Shown piece after piece: positions 6,559-12,264 of a DNA stretch of 12,264 bases. The notes beneath the pieces were generated by a model that was not told the DNA's origin, ran no database searches, and worked only from the letters and a program-made list of their open reading frames with translations. The stretch is from Desulforudis sp. (GTDB taxonomy: Bacteria > Bacillota > Desulfotomaculia > Desulfotomaculales > Desulforudaceae): the NCBI GenBank assembly GCA_014859075.1, contig JACUUW010000043.1, forward strand, positions 1 to 12,264, given 5' to 3'. Both the position numbers and the translations under genes were made by a program. Position 1 is the first letter of the stretch; every line of letters begins with the position of its first letter.

Positions 6559-6599
6559 AACGCCGCTCCACATACTCCGGCGAACCCGGGGAATGTTAG
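6555..6599 (+). CDS. Possible 14-codon mini-ORF between germination B and A genes
   Basis: ATG 6555 overlaps the B-subunit stop (ATGA), follows GGAGGG (6547-6552) and opens a 14-residue frame that stops at 6597-6599. That stop lies 32 nt before the preferred A-subunit start and overlaps an alternative ATG at 6593. It could relay ribosomes between the two genes or be chance. It has no recognisable product. Confidence 0.2.
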   Translation: MKRRSTYSGEPGEC

Positions 6600-6631
6600 A
6601 ATTCAGAACGCAAGGCGGGAGGTCAGAACGC

Positions 6632-8392
6632 GTGTCTTTGGTGCGGATCCTGTCCCGGCTGCTCGTGTTCCGGGAGCCGGAGGAACCCCGGTACGCTTTC
6701 ACGGCCGGCCGCGAGGACCGGCCGCGGGAACGGGGGCCGGGAGCGGACGCGGCCGGGGATAAGACAAACAAACTCCGCGAGGGGCGGCGGGTGGATAACC
6801 TGCTGGAACAGGACCGGCCGCTTTCCACCAGTCTGGATGAAAACGAGCGCCTCCTGCGTGAGATTTTCCGCCTGCCGGAGAACAAGGACCTGGTGCTGCG
6901 CCCGTTTGCCGTGGGTACCGAACCGCCCCGGCGGGCGCTACTGGTGTTCATGGACGGACCAACCGACAAAACTGTGCAGAATCTGGCCATCTTGCAGCCC
7001 CTGATGCTTTTGGCCGGATTGCGGTTGGAACGGGACCTGGAAGGCGAGGGCCCGGTCCCGGGGACTGGTGATGAAACGGCCCGGAAAGAACTGTTGCGCC
7101 GGCTGCGGGAGACCCTGCTGCCCGGGAACGAGGTCACCATGACCGACACCTTCCGGGACATGGCCTCCGAGGTCCTGGCCGGCAACACCGTCCTCTTCGT
7201 GGACGGGCTGGACAGCGCCCTTTCGGTGGAGACCAAGGGCTGGGCCACCCGGGGCGTGGGGACGCCCCAGGTCGAGGCCGTAATCCGCGGGCCCCACGAG
7301 GCTTTCACGGAACAGGTCCGGATCAACGTCACCCTGGTGCGCAAGATCCTGCGCCGTTCCAGCCTGGTCACCGACTTTGTCAAGGTGGGACAAATGAGCG
7401 CCTACCAGTGCGCCGTGCTGTACCTGGACGACATCGCCAACCCGGACCTGGTGGCCGAGGTGCGGCGCCGCCTGGAGTCCATCCAGGCCGACTACGTGAA
7501 CGAAAGCGGCCTCCTGGAGCAGTTCATCGAGGATTCAACGACCGGTTTGGCGCCGCAGGTGCTGGCCACCGAGCGGCCCGACCGGGTGGCCGCCGGCCTG
7601 GTGGAGGGGCGGGTGGTCATCCTGCTCGACGGCAATCCCTGGGCGCTGATCGTGCCGACCACTTTTTTCTCCATGATGCACGCCGCCGAGGACGCGTACG
7701 CCCGCTGGCCCTTCGGCAGTTTCGCCCGGCTGGTCCGGTACGTCGGCTTGGCCCTGGCGCTGTTGCTGCCCGGCAGTTACATCGCGCTGGTCACCTATCA
7801 CCAGGAGTTCATCCCCACCGACCTTCTGCTGGCCTTCACCGGCGCCCGTGAACAGGTGCCCTTCCCGAGCGTGGTCGAGGTGCTGCTCATGGAAATTGCG
7901 TTTGAACTTATCCGGGAGGCGGGCATTCGCATTCCGGGCACGGTCGGCACGACCCTGGGCATCGTCGGGGCCCTCATCCTGGGCCAGGCGGCGGTGGCCG
8001 CGAACATCGTCAGCCCGATCCTGATTGTCATCGTCGCCTTGACCGCCCTGGGTTCCTTCGCCATCCCCAACTACCCGTTCTCGCTCTCGGTCCGGACGCT
8101 GCGGTTTGCGTACATCGCCTTGGCGAGTTTCCTAGGGCTGTTTGGGATCATGGTCGGCCTCTTTGTCCACCTGGCCCTGCTGGCGCGGCTGACCTCCTTC
8201 GGGGTGCCGTACTTTGCGCCGGTGGCCCCGGTGACCCTGGGCGCGCCCGATCACCTCTGGCGGAGTCCGGTCTGGGAGCAGGAGCGCCGGCCGGACTACG
8301 TCGACCCCTTGCGCCGCCGCCGGCAGCCCCGCGTCAGCCGGGGTTGGGTCAGGGCGAAGAAAAAGGACGATGAACGGCCCGGCGGGCGGTAG
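6632..8392 (+). CDS. GerAA-type spore germination receptor A subunit
   Basis: This is the A subunit (about 586 residues) of the GerA-type germinant receptor in the spore inner membrane. Its N-terminal cytoplasmic part contains RRALLVFMDGPTDKTVQNL and the conserved region around EQVRINVTLVRK. The C-terminal part holds several membrane helices (about residues 367-390, 414-436, 437-480, 490-520), with family landmarks PGSYIALVTYHQEFIPT and IPGTVGTTLGIVGALILGQAAV split over adjacent segments. It is longer than the usual 480-550 residues because of an acidic/basic linker near residues 20-60. I chose GTG 6632 because GGGAGGT (6617-6623) sits 8 nt upstream and MSLVRILSRLLVFREPE matches the usual family N-terminus. 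ATG 6593 is the alternative but lacks a spaced SD. The C subunit starts 46 nt downstream, so they are cotranscribed. Confidence 0.93.
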   Translation: MSLVRILSRLLVFREPEEPRYAFTAGREDRPRERGPGADAAGDKTNKLREGRRVDNLLEQDRPLSTSLDENERLLREIFRLPENKDLVLRPFAVGTEPPRRALLVFMDGPTDKTVQNLAILQPLMLLAGLRLERDLEGEGPVPGTGDETARKELLRRLRETLLPGNEVTMTDTFRDMASEVLAGNTVLFVDGLDSALSVETKGWATRGVGTPQVEAVIRGPHEAFTEQVRINVTLVRKILRRSSLVTDFVKVGQMSAYQCAVLYLDDIANPDLVAEVRRRLESIQADYVNESGLLEQFIEDSTTGLAPQVLATERPDRVAAGLVEGRVVILLDGNPWALIVPTTFFSMMHAAEDAYARWPFGSFARLVRYVGLALALLLPGSYIALVTYHQEFIPTDLLLAFTGAREQVPFPSVVEVLLMEIAFELIREAGIRIPGTVGTTLGIVGALILGQAAVAANIVSPILIVIVALTALGSFAIPNYPFSLSVRTLRFAYIALASFLGLFGIMVGLFVHLALLARLTSFGVPYFAPVAPVTLGAPDHLWRSPVWEQERRPDYVDPLRRRRQPRVSRGWVRAKKKDDERPGGR

Positions 8393-8438
8393 GCTGCTGA
8401 GGGGTACCGCTTGCCACCGGTAGGGGGAGGCATGATCC

Positions 8439-9638
8439 TTGGGACGTGCCCTGAAACTTGGAGTGATCCTGCTAACGGTGTTGTTCCTGGCCGGGTGCTG
8501 GGACTACCAGGAGCCGGACGAGACCGCCTGGGTGACGGCGTTGGGGGTGGACCGCGGCCGGGAAAATCTCCTTACGGTCACCCTCCAGATCGCCGTGGCC
8601 GCGCAGGTGGCGGGAGGTGTGGAGGGCCCCGGCGGTGGTCCGGGAGAGGCGATGGTTGTGGTTTCCATGGAGGCGCCCAGCATCCTTAGCGCCATTGAAC
8701 TGACCCACGCCTGGATAAATCGTAGAGTTGACCTGTCCCACGCCAGGGTGGTGGTCTTCGGCCGGGAGCTGGCTGAGGCCGCTTTTGACCGCTACCTGAT
8801 GCCCTTGACCAGGCACCGTGATTTCCGGCCGAGCACCAAGGTGCTGGTGGCGAACGGCCGGGCGGAAACGCTGCTGCAGCAGGGGGAGCCGGTGCTGGAG
8901 ACCAGCACCGCCTTGTACTGGACGCTGCAGACCGGCGCCTGGGACCTCACCGAGTTTATCCCCCGGGACGGCTTCGGCCCGATTGTTGTGGACGCCAAAT
9001 CGCCCGGGGCGGCGGCGATGCCCGCCCTGGTCGGGCTGGAACGCGAAGATGAGGGTCCGCCGGATCCGACGCGCACGCCCAAGGGGGCACACATGGCCGG
9101 CACCATCCCGCGGCGGGGCGGAACGAAGATCGACGTGATGGGCGCAGCGGTGATCAGCGGCGGGCGGATGGTCGGGGTGCTGAACGGGGACGAGACCGGC
9201 ATCGTGAAAATGACGCGGGGAGATTTCCGCCGGACCACCAAGACGCTCGAAGACCCTTTGCATCCGGGCCAGTTCATCGTGGTGGAAGTCGTGCCGCGGG
9301 AACCGCCGCGGGTGGACGTCCGGATCATGCTGGAGGGGGACATCACCTCGATTCAGAGCGGCGAGCACTACGAGCGACCGGAAAAGGTGCGCCTCGTGGA
9401 GCGGGCGGTGGAGGAAAGCTTCCGGAGCGACGCCCGGGTCGCCCTGGACAAAGCCCAGAACGAGTTCGGCGCCGACGTGTTCACCATCGGTTTCCACGCC
9501 AAGCGGCTGTTCCCGACCTGGCCGGCGTGGGAGGCCTTCGAGTGGGACGAGAAGTTCCCGGACGCCGAGATCAGCATCGACTTCGACTTCCGGGTGCGCC
9601 GCATCGGCCTCATGCGCGAAACCGTGCCCTTCCGCTAA
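8439..9638 (+). CDS. GerAC-type spore germination receptor C subunit (lipoprotein)
   Basis: This 399-residue protein has a lipoprotein signal: a basic start, a hydrophobic core and lipobox LAGC with C20, followed by WDYQE, the typical GCWD signature of Ger(x)C proteins. After cleavage and diacylation it would sit on the outer face of the spore inner membrane as the receptor C subunit. Later family landmarks include the THAWINRRVDLSHARVVVFG segment near residues 88-108 and the C-terminal region with EKFPDAEISIDFDFRVRRIG. TTG 8439 is chosen because GGGGGAGG (8423-8430) lies 8 nt upstream; an ATG at 8432 is in another frame. It is the last of the three core receptor genes. Length matches the family (about 350-410). 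Confidence 0.93.
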   Translation: MGRALKLGVILLTVLFLAGCWDYQEPDETAWVTALGVDRGRENLLTVTLQIAVAAQVAGGVEGPGGGPGEAMVVVSMEAPSILSAIELTHAWINRRVDLSHARVVVFGRELAEAAFDRYLMPLTRHRDFRPSTKVLVANGRAETLLQQGEPVLETSTALYWTLQTGAWDLTEFIPRDGFGPIVVDAKSPGAAAMPALVGLEREDEGPPDPTRTPKGAHMAGTIPRRGGTKIDVMGAAVISGGRMVGVLNGDETGIVKMTRGDFRRTTKTLEDPLHPGQFIVVEVVPREPPRVDVRIMLEGDITSIQSGEHYERPEKVRLVERAVEESFRSDARVALDKAQNEFGADVFTIGFHAKRLFPTWPAWEAFEWDEKFPDAEISIDFDFRVRRIGLMRETVPFR

Positions 9639-9670
9639 ATAAAGCGGACGAGCCGGAAACTTAGGGGCGA

Positions 9671-9741
9671 AACTTAGGGGTCAGGCCCCTAAGTTAAAGA
9701 ATCCATTGACACACATTGACATGGAGATGTCTTTTTATAAG
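9671..9741 (+). repeat. REP-like palindromic element, copy 2
   Basis: Perfect 10-bp arms AACTTAGGGG (9671-9680) and CCCCTAAGTT (9686-9695) flank the loop TCAGG. A further direct half-copy of AAACTTAGGGG lies just upstream (9657-9667). The core 9674-9701 is identical to 1597-1624, and GAGATGTCTT (9724-9733) plus TATAAG recur downstream as in copy 1. Between them this copy has an extra stretch with two TTGACA hexamers 10 bp apart. It separates gerC from the micro-protein gene and may act as terminator, mRNA stabiliser or insertion scar. Confidence 0.75.
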
Positions 9742-9755
9742 GAAGTGAATTCGTC

Positions 9756-9926
9756 TTGTTTCTGAGGGTGTTGATTATGTTGGTGGTGATCGGGATTGCG
9801 ATGCATACGGCGAGCTACGGTTTGTGGGCGCTACGGCAAGGCAACCGGCGGGGTGCGTACGGCAGCTTTGCCCTGGCCGGGGCGGCGGTGCTGGCACCGG
9901 TGTTGGTCTGGATCACCGCTTCTTAG
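9756..9926 (+). CDS. Two-TM micro-protein, candidate germinant receptor D subunit
   Basis: This 56-residue protein reads MFLRVLIMLVVIGIAM at the start, has a basic middle RQGNRRGAYG, and ends in a second hydrophobic helix LAGAAVLAPVLVWITAS. Two helices with a basic turn match the D subunits (about 55-75 residues, two TM) encoded beside many gerA-type operons, which modulate receptor function. Identification rests on size, topology and position 3' of the C gene, not on a sequence motif. TTG 9756 is preceded by AAGGAAGTGA at 9739-9748. ATG 9777 with TGAGGGTG upstream is an alternative giving 49 residues. A REP-like element lies between it and gerC, so it may have its own promoter; TTGACA at 9716 with TATAAG at 9736 has a 14-bp spacer, shorter than ideal. 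Confidence 0.6.
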   Translation: MFLRVLIMLVVIGIAMHTASYGLWALRQGNRRGAYGSFALAGAAVLAPVLVWITAS

Positions 9927-10018
9927 GACACGTGATCTGGCTGAACCAGCCGGACGAAGATAGAGAAACTTTTCGGGCACGTGGACGAAGGGCCGGTCCG
10001 TCATCCGATGCAGGAAGC

Positions 10019-10612
10019 CTATGCCCTGGCGTCAGTGGTAGACTGAGATGCTTTTTCTTTGCGAACGGGTGTTCTGTAGCCACGTTTGAGGCGGCGTGCT
10101 GGAGGAGCTTGGGCCTCGGGGACCGATTTCTCGGCGGACGGCTCCAACTTGATTTGCCGCTGGTCGGGAAACACACCGGAGTCAGCAAGCCAAACGGCTG
10201 CCTGTGCGGTGGTTATTCCGTAGACGAAGTTGTTCCATAGGGCGGAAAAATGGGTGCGTGGGAGTGTCGGCTTTATGGACAGTAACTTCAAGTTCGGACC
10301 CACACCATATAGAACCCCCCAAAGCAGCAAACCCATTCCGGCTCCCTTGATCAAGTGATGATCCTTTCCGGTTTTCTTAAGGAGATAGACCAAGGGAACA
10401 CCCAATGTCGCTCCGATTGCGAAATCCAAGATCTGACCGAGGGCAAAATGACCGGGTTCCTGGACCTTTTGCGGTGGCGAAAACATTGATGAGGCGAAGT
10501 GCCCGTAGAGCATTTCCGTTCCGCCTGCCCGGTAAATAAGGAAATTGGAGATATCCTTCGCGATGTTTCCGATAAGTCCGCTGGCCACTCCCAGTGCGAT
10601 TGTATCGCGCAT
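10019..10612 (-). CDS. Membrane protein of unknown function, paralogue of the hydrogenase-operon membrane protein
   Basis: This protein has about 197 residues. Its first 145 residues align by eye with the protein at 4778-5236: both start MRDTI(A/V)LG, both carry KTG(K/R)D..(6 positions)KG followed by a glycine-rich helix ending in (L/V)YG, and both have a late YG(I/L)-T helix. About four membrane segments are expected. Residues from about 148 form a polar, basic Pro/Ala tail absent in the paralogue. ATG 10612 is chosen because AAAGGCGGTGA, one base from the ideal SD, lies 5 nt upstream and the N-terminus then matches the paralogue. An in-frame GTG at 10621 is embedded in that SD. It lies 100 nt downstream of the RemA-like gene on the same strand. 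Function unknown. Confidence 0.75.
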   Translation of the reverse strand: MRDTIALGVASGLIGNIAKDISNFLIYRAGGTEMLYGHFASSMFSPPQKVQEPGHFALGQILDFAIGATLGVPLVYLLKKTGKDHHLIKGAGMGLLLWGVLYGVGPNLKLLSIKPTLPRTHFSALWNNFVYGITTAQAAVWLADSGVFPDQRQIKLEPSAEKSVPEAQAPPARRLKRGYRTPVRKEKASQSTTDARA

Positions 10613-10693
10613 TAGCGTCACCGCCTTTTATCAATAGTTTGCCTATGAAGACAAATTTGATTAGTTCATTTAGTGTGTCAAATGCCAAATAAA

Positions 10694-10707
10694 GGCCCGG
10701 CCTGGGC
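10694..10707 (-). terminator. Weak possible terminator after the RemA-like gene
   Basis: On the minus strand a GC-only stem (GCCC/GGGC around a 5-nt loop) is followed by CTTTATTT. The stem is only 4-5 bp, so termination would be inefficient; read-through into the membrane protein gene is plausible. Confidence 0.3.
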
Positions 10708-10712
10708 GCATA

Positions 10713-11084
10713 TTACATTTCCTCGATCTCGTGTTTTAGAATTTCTTCGATGCGCCTTTCGATTCTGTCCAGATCGAGGTTGGCCTCTTTCTTGATGCTC
10801 TTCCTAAGCATGGGGCCTATTGGGTGGATATCGTCATAAATGTCCTTTAACAGCTCCAAGCAGGCGTTAGCCTCCGTGATTTCTTGAGGGGTTGCAACCA
10901 TGCTGGCCAGGACCGCCGTTTCGGTCCGGGAGGCAATCAGGGGGCTGTCCAGCTGGTCCACGTAGACACGGGTTCTCCGTCCAGGGCCCCTGTCTTCCTC
11001 GATAGGCTCCAGGGCGACTATCTTATCGGAGCGAACAAATTTTCCATATCCCAAAGGGATAATGGTGTTTTCTCTGATTTCCAT
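10713..11084 (-). CDS. RemA/DUF370-like protein with C-terminal helical extension
   Basis: This protein has about 123 residues. Residues 8-62 resemble RemA, the DNA-binding regulator of biofilm matrix and osmoprotection genes in Bacillus: PLGYGKFVRSDKIVALEP corresponds to the RemA GFGN..SANRIISI strand pair, GRRTR (35-39) is the RemA GRRTRA motif, and SPLIASRTETAVLASM parallels its final strand and helix. The connecting loop is shorter than in RemA. Residues 65-123 are charged and strongly helical, possibly a coiled coil, and have no RemA counterpart. ATG 11084 gives the RemA-like N-terminus, with AAAGGA 11 nt upstream. In-frame GTG codons at 11093 and 11132 are alternatives, the latter with AAGG close by. 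The family link is by eye; a role as a DNA-binding or structural regulator is inference. Confidence 0.6.
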   Translation of the reverse strand: MEIRENTIIPLGYGKFVRSDKIVALEPIEEDRGPGRRTRVYVDQLDSPLIASRTETAVLASMVATPQEITEANACLELLKDIYDDIHPIGPMLRKSIKKEANLDLDRIERRIEEILKHEIEEM

Positions 11085-11230
11085 GGTACTCACGATCCTT
11101 TCCCCAAGTATTTTTTCCGTTGACGTAAGCACTATGCCTTAAGTCCACACCTTTTACGCCCGGCTGGAGAAGGAAGCCCGAATCTTAATTACCTTAACGC
11201 GTTGGCACGAGGATGCCCCCCAAAAAAAGA

Positions 11231-11250
11231 AAAACCCCGTACGGGGTTTT
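11231..11250. terminator. Strong bidirectional rho-independent terminator
   Basis: AAAACCCCGTACGGGGTTTT is a perfect 20-bp palindrome. On the minus strand it is followed by TCTTTTTTT, ending the small gene at 11277-11531; on the plus strand it ends in a six-T run. It insulates that gene from the RemA-like gene downstream. Confidence 0.9.
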
Positions 11251-11276
11251 TTCAATTAACTAACAAGGTGAGCTGT

Positions 11277-11531
11277 CTAGTCGTCGATGGAAAAAAGTGA
11301 CCGGACAATCATATTGATGACGTTCAGGATTGCGGCCACGCCGATACCGACCAGCATTGCCAGCATGAACGGGGGGGCCGAGAAGCCTTCGATGGACGAG
11401 AAATAAAGATATGAAAACATTACGCTCCCGGCGGCGGCGAGGCCGAACAGCCAAACATAAACCATTTCCTTGGTGCCGATATCCGCTTTGTCAAAAGTCA
11501 AAGGCTTGGTGTCCTCGTGATGGTGGGACAA
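11277..11531 (-). CDS. Small two-TM protein with His-rich N-terminus, function unknown
   Basis: This 84-residue protein starts MSHHHEDTKP, has two predicted membrane helices (about 24-46 and 54-76) and ends in a short acidic tail. I recognise no family. TTG 11531 is chosen because GAGAGGTGA lies 5 nt upstream, the same geometry as the membrane protein start at 10612. A GTG at 11540, which is part of that SD, would add three residues. It is transcribed divergently from cdaA, has a plausible promoter at 11588-11616 and is closed by a strong terminator, so it appears to be a single-gene unit. Confidence 0.65.
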   Translation of the reverse strand: MSHHHEDTKPLTFDKADIGTKEMVYVWLFGLAAAGSVMFSYLYFSSIEGFSAPPFMLAMLVGIGVAAILNVINMIVRSLFSIDD

Positions 11532-11587
11532 ATCCGTCACCTCTCCCTGTGGAAAAAATAATGGGCAAGGATCAAAGTCTTTTAGTT

Positions 11588-11616
11588 AACTTACCAAATG
11601 TGTGGGGGGAAGTCAA
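11588..11616 (-). promoter_or_regulatory. Candidate sigma-A promoter for the two-TM small protein
   Basis: On the minus strand TTGACT (11616-11611) is separated by 17 bp from TAAGTT (11593-11588), which is preceded by TGG as in an extended -10. The -35 has five of six consensus bases, the -10 only three. Confidence 0.45.
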
Positions 11617-11635
11617 GCCCCATGGGGGTCATTTG

Positions 11636-11711
11636 TTGACATTTCCAGCTTCCCGGACCGTTTGAGTCCGACAGGCTACGGAGGAAATCGACGGTCACCT
11701 GTCGAATTTCC
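11636..11711 (+). promoter_or_regulatory. cdaA upstream region: perfect -35 and potentially structured leader
   Basis: TTGACA at 11636-11641 is a consensus -35, but the -10 position 17-18 bp on (around 11659) is poor. Downstream are a hairpin CGGAC/GTCCG (11654-11658 with 11666-11670) and a second one, GGAAATCGAC (11683-11692) with GTCGAATTTCC (11701-11711, one bulge). GACAGG (11670-11675) can instead pair with CCTGTC (11698-11703), which would exclude the second hairpin. Whether this is a regulatory RNA is unknown; it does not match the c-di-AMP (ydaO) riboswitch as I know it. Confidence 0.35.
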
Positions 11712-11741
11712 GGGTGAGACGGCATCGGAGGAGGGAGACTG

Positions 11742-12264
11742 TTGCCCCAGTGGCTTGGCCCCGTTGAACTGCCCCAACTGGCGGCGTACGCGCTGGACGG
11801 GTTTTTGATCCTGTTGATTGGTTACAAGTTGTTCACCATTGTCCGTGGCACGCGGGCGGTGCAGCTGTTGAAGGGCCTGGCCGTGCTCGTTGTCCTTACC
11901 GCCGTGGCCTGGGTGCTGCGGTTACCGCTTCTGTTCTGGACTCTGGAAAAGGTCTGGACCATGGCTTTCGTCGCTCTGCCGGTGATTTTCTGGCCCGAAC
12001 TGCGTTCCATGCTGGAGAAGTTGGGCCGGGGCCGCCCGTTCGGCCGGTTGGTTCACGGCAATGTTCAAGTCAAGGCGCTGATCGCCGAGATCGTGAATGC
12101 CGTGGAGACCCTTTCCCGCGGCCGTGTAGGCGCGTTGATCGTCCTGGAACGGGAAACCGGCATCAAGGAGTACGTGGAGACCGGCACCCAACTGGACGCG
12201 CTGGTTTCCGAGCCCCTGCTGCTGCAGATATTCCATAAAAACACCCCCCTGCACGACGGGGCGG
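11742..12264 (+). CDS. cdaA: CdaA diadenylate cyclase (5' part, cut by window end)
   Basis: The first 174 residues of a membrane-bound diadenylate cyclase that makes c-di-AMP from two ATP, a messenger controlling potassium, osmolyte and cell-wall homeostasis. Three membrane helices fill residues about 15-90, with the CdaA signature VRGTRAVQLLKG at 34-45 and PELRSMLEKLGRGRPF at 85-100. The DAC domain begins near 108; GRVGALIVLERETG (127-140) and ETGTQLDALVS (146-156) precede NTPLHDGA, whose DGA (172-174) is the catalytic ATP/metal-binding motif. The window stops one base later; the RHR motif and about 100 residues are missing. TTG 11742 is chosen for GGAGGAGGGAG at 11727-11737, 4 nt upstream. 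In Bacillota this gene is usually followed by cdaR and glmM, which would lie outside the window. Confidence 0.95.
   Translation, partial: MPQWLGPVELPQLAAYALDGFLILLIGYKLFTIVRGTRAVQLLKGLAVLVVLTAVAWVLRLPLLFWTLEKVWTMAFVALPVIFWPELRSMLEKLGRGRPFGRLVHGNVQVKALIAEIVNAVETLSRGRVGALIVLERETGIKEYVETGTQLDALVSEPLLLQIFHKNTPLHDGA

Noticed and set aside
5863..7383. Long open frame (506 codons) on the minus strand across the germination B and A genes
   Set aside because: It is antisense to two well-recognised genes, has Arg/Ser/Gln-rich low-complexity composition typical of a GC-rich shadow frame, and shows no family feature.
8472..9497. Minus-strand frame of 341 codons across gerC
   Set aside because: Antisense to a clear Ger(x)C lipoprotein gene; His/Pro/Gly-rich with no recognisable domain.
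9939..9951. Hairpin GGCTG-AAC-CAGCC between the micro-protein gene and the next convergent gene
   Set aside because: The stem is only 5 bp and no T-run follows on either strand, so it does not qualify as a terminator.
10653..10681. Perfect TTGACA (minus strand, 10681-10676) upstream of the second membrane protein gene
   Set aside because: The hexamer 17 bp downstream is AAATTT, a poor -10, and the region is AT-rich enough for a chance match.
11640..11741. Possible known riboswitch (c-di-AMP ydaO or c-di-GMP type) ahead of cdaA
   Set aside because: The conserved core sequences of those classes as I know them are not present; only generic stems are seen.

Overview
The window looks like chromosomal DNA of a GC-rich, anaerobic, endospore-forming Bacillota, most plausibly a Desulfotomaculum/Desulforudis/Pelotomaculum-type clostridium. 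This rests on a complete GerA-type spore germination receptor operon, a CdaA diadenylate cyclase, a RemA-like protein, a membrane-linked [NiFe] hydrogenase, strong Shine-Dalgarno (SD) sites and frequent GTG/TTG starts. The species assignment is inference. No rRNA, tRNA, CRISPR array, phage gene or transposase gene was found, and no gene-free stretch exceeds 300 bases.

Left part (1-1660): a dCMP/cytidine deaminase (+), a convergent YkgJ-type cysteine-cluster protein (-), and a small protein with two CxxC knuckles around a hydrophobic hairpin (+). Then come a heptamer tandem repeat and a palindromic REP-like element whose core recurs exactly at about 9.7 kb.

Hydrogenase operon (minus strand, 5236 down to 1664): a four-TM membrane protein of unknown function, small subunit, large subunit, cytochrome b. 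The first two genes overlap by 4 nt, the next two are 9 nt apart, and an intercistronic hairpin precedes cytochrome b. The small subunit has no Tat signal but has a C-terminal membrane anchor. Its first proximal-cluster motif reads CxxN instead of CxxC. The products should form a membrane-attached H2:quinone or H2:cytochrome module, probably facing the cytoplasm.

Germination operon (plus strand, 5422-9926): B subunit (permease), A subunit, C subunit (lipoprotein), in the order B-A-C. After a copy of the REP-like element comes an unannotated-looking two-TM micro-protein that resembles receptor D subunits.

Right part: on the minus strand, a paralogue of the hydrogenase-linked membrane protein, a RemA/DUF370-like protein with a helical C-terminal extension, and a two-TM, His-rich small protein ending at a strong bidirectional terminator. 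Divergent from these, cdaA begins at 11742 behind a potentially structured leader and is cut by the window end just after its DGA motif.
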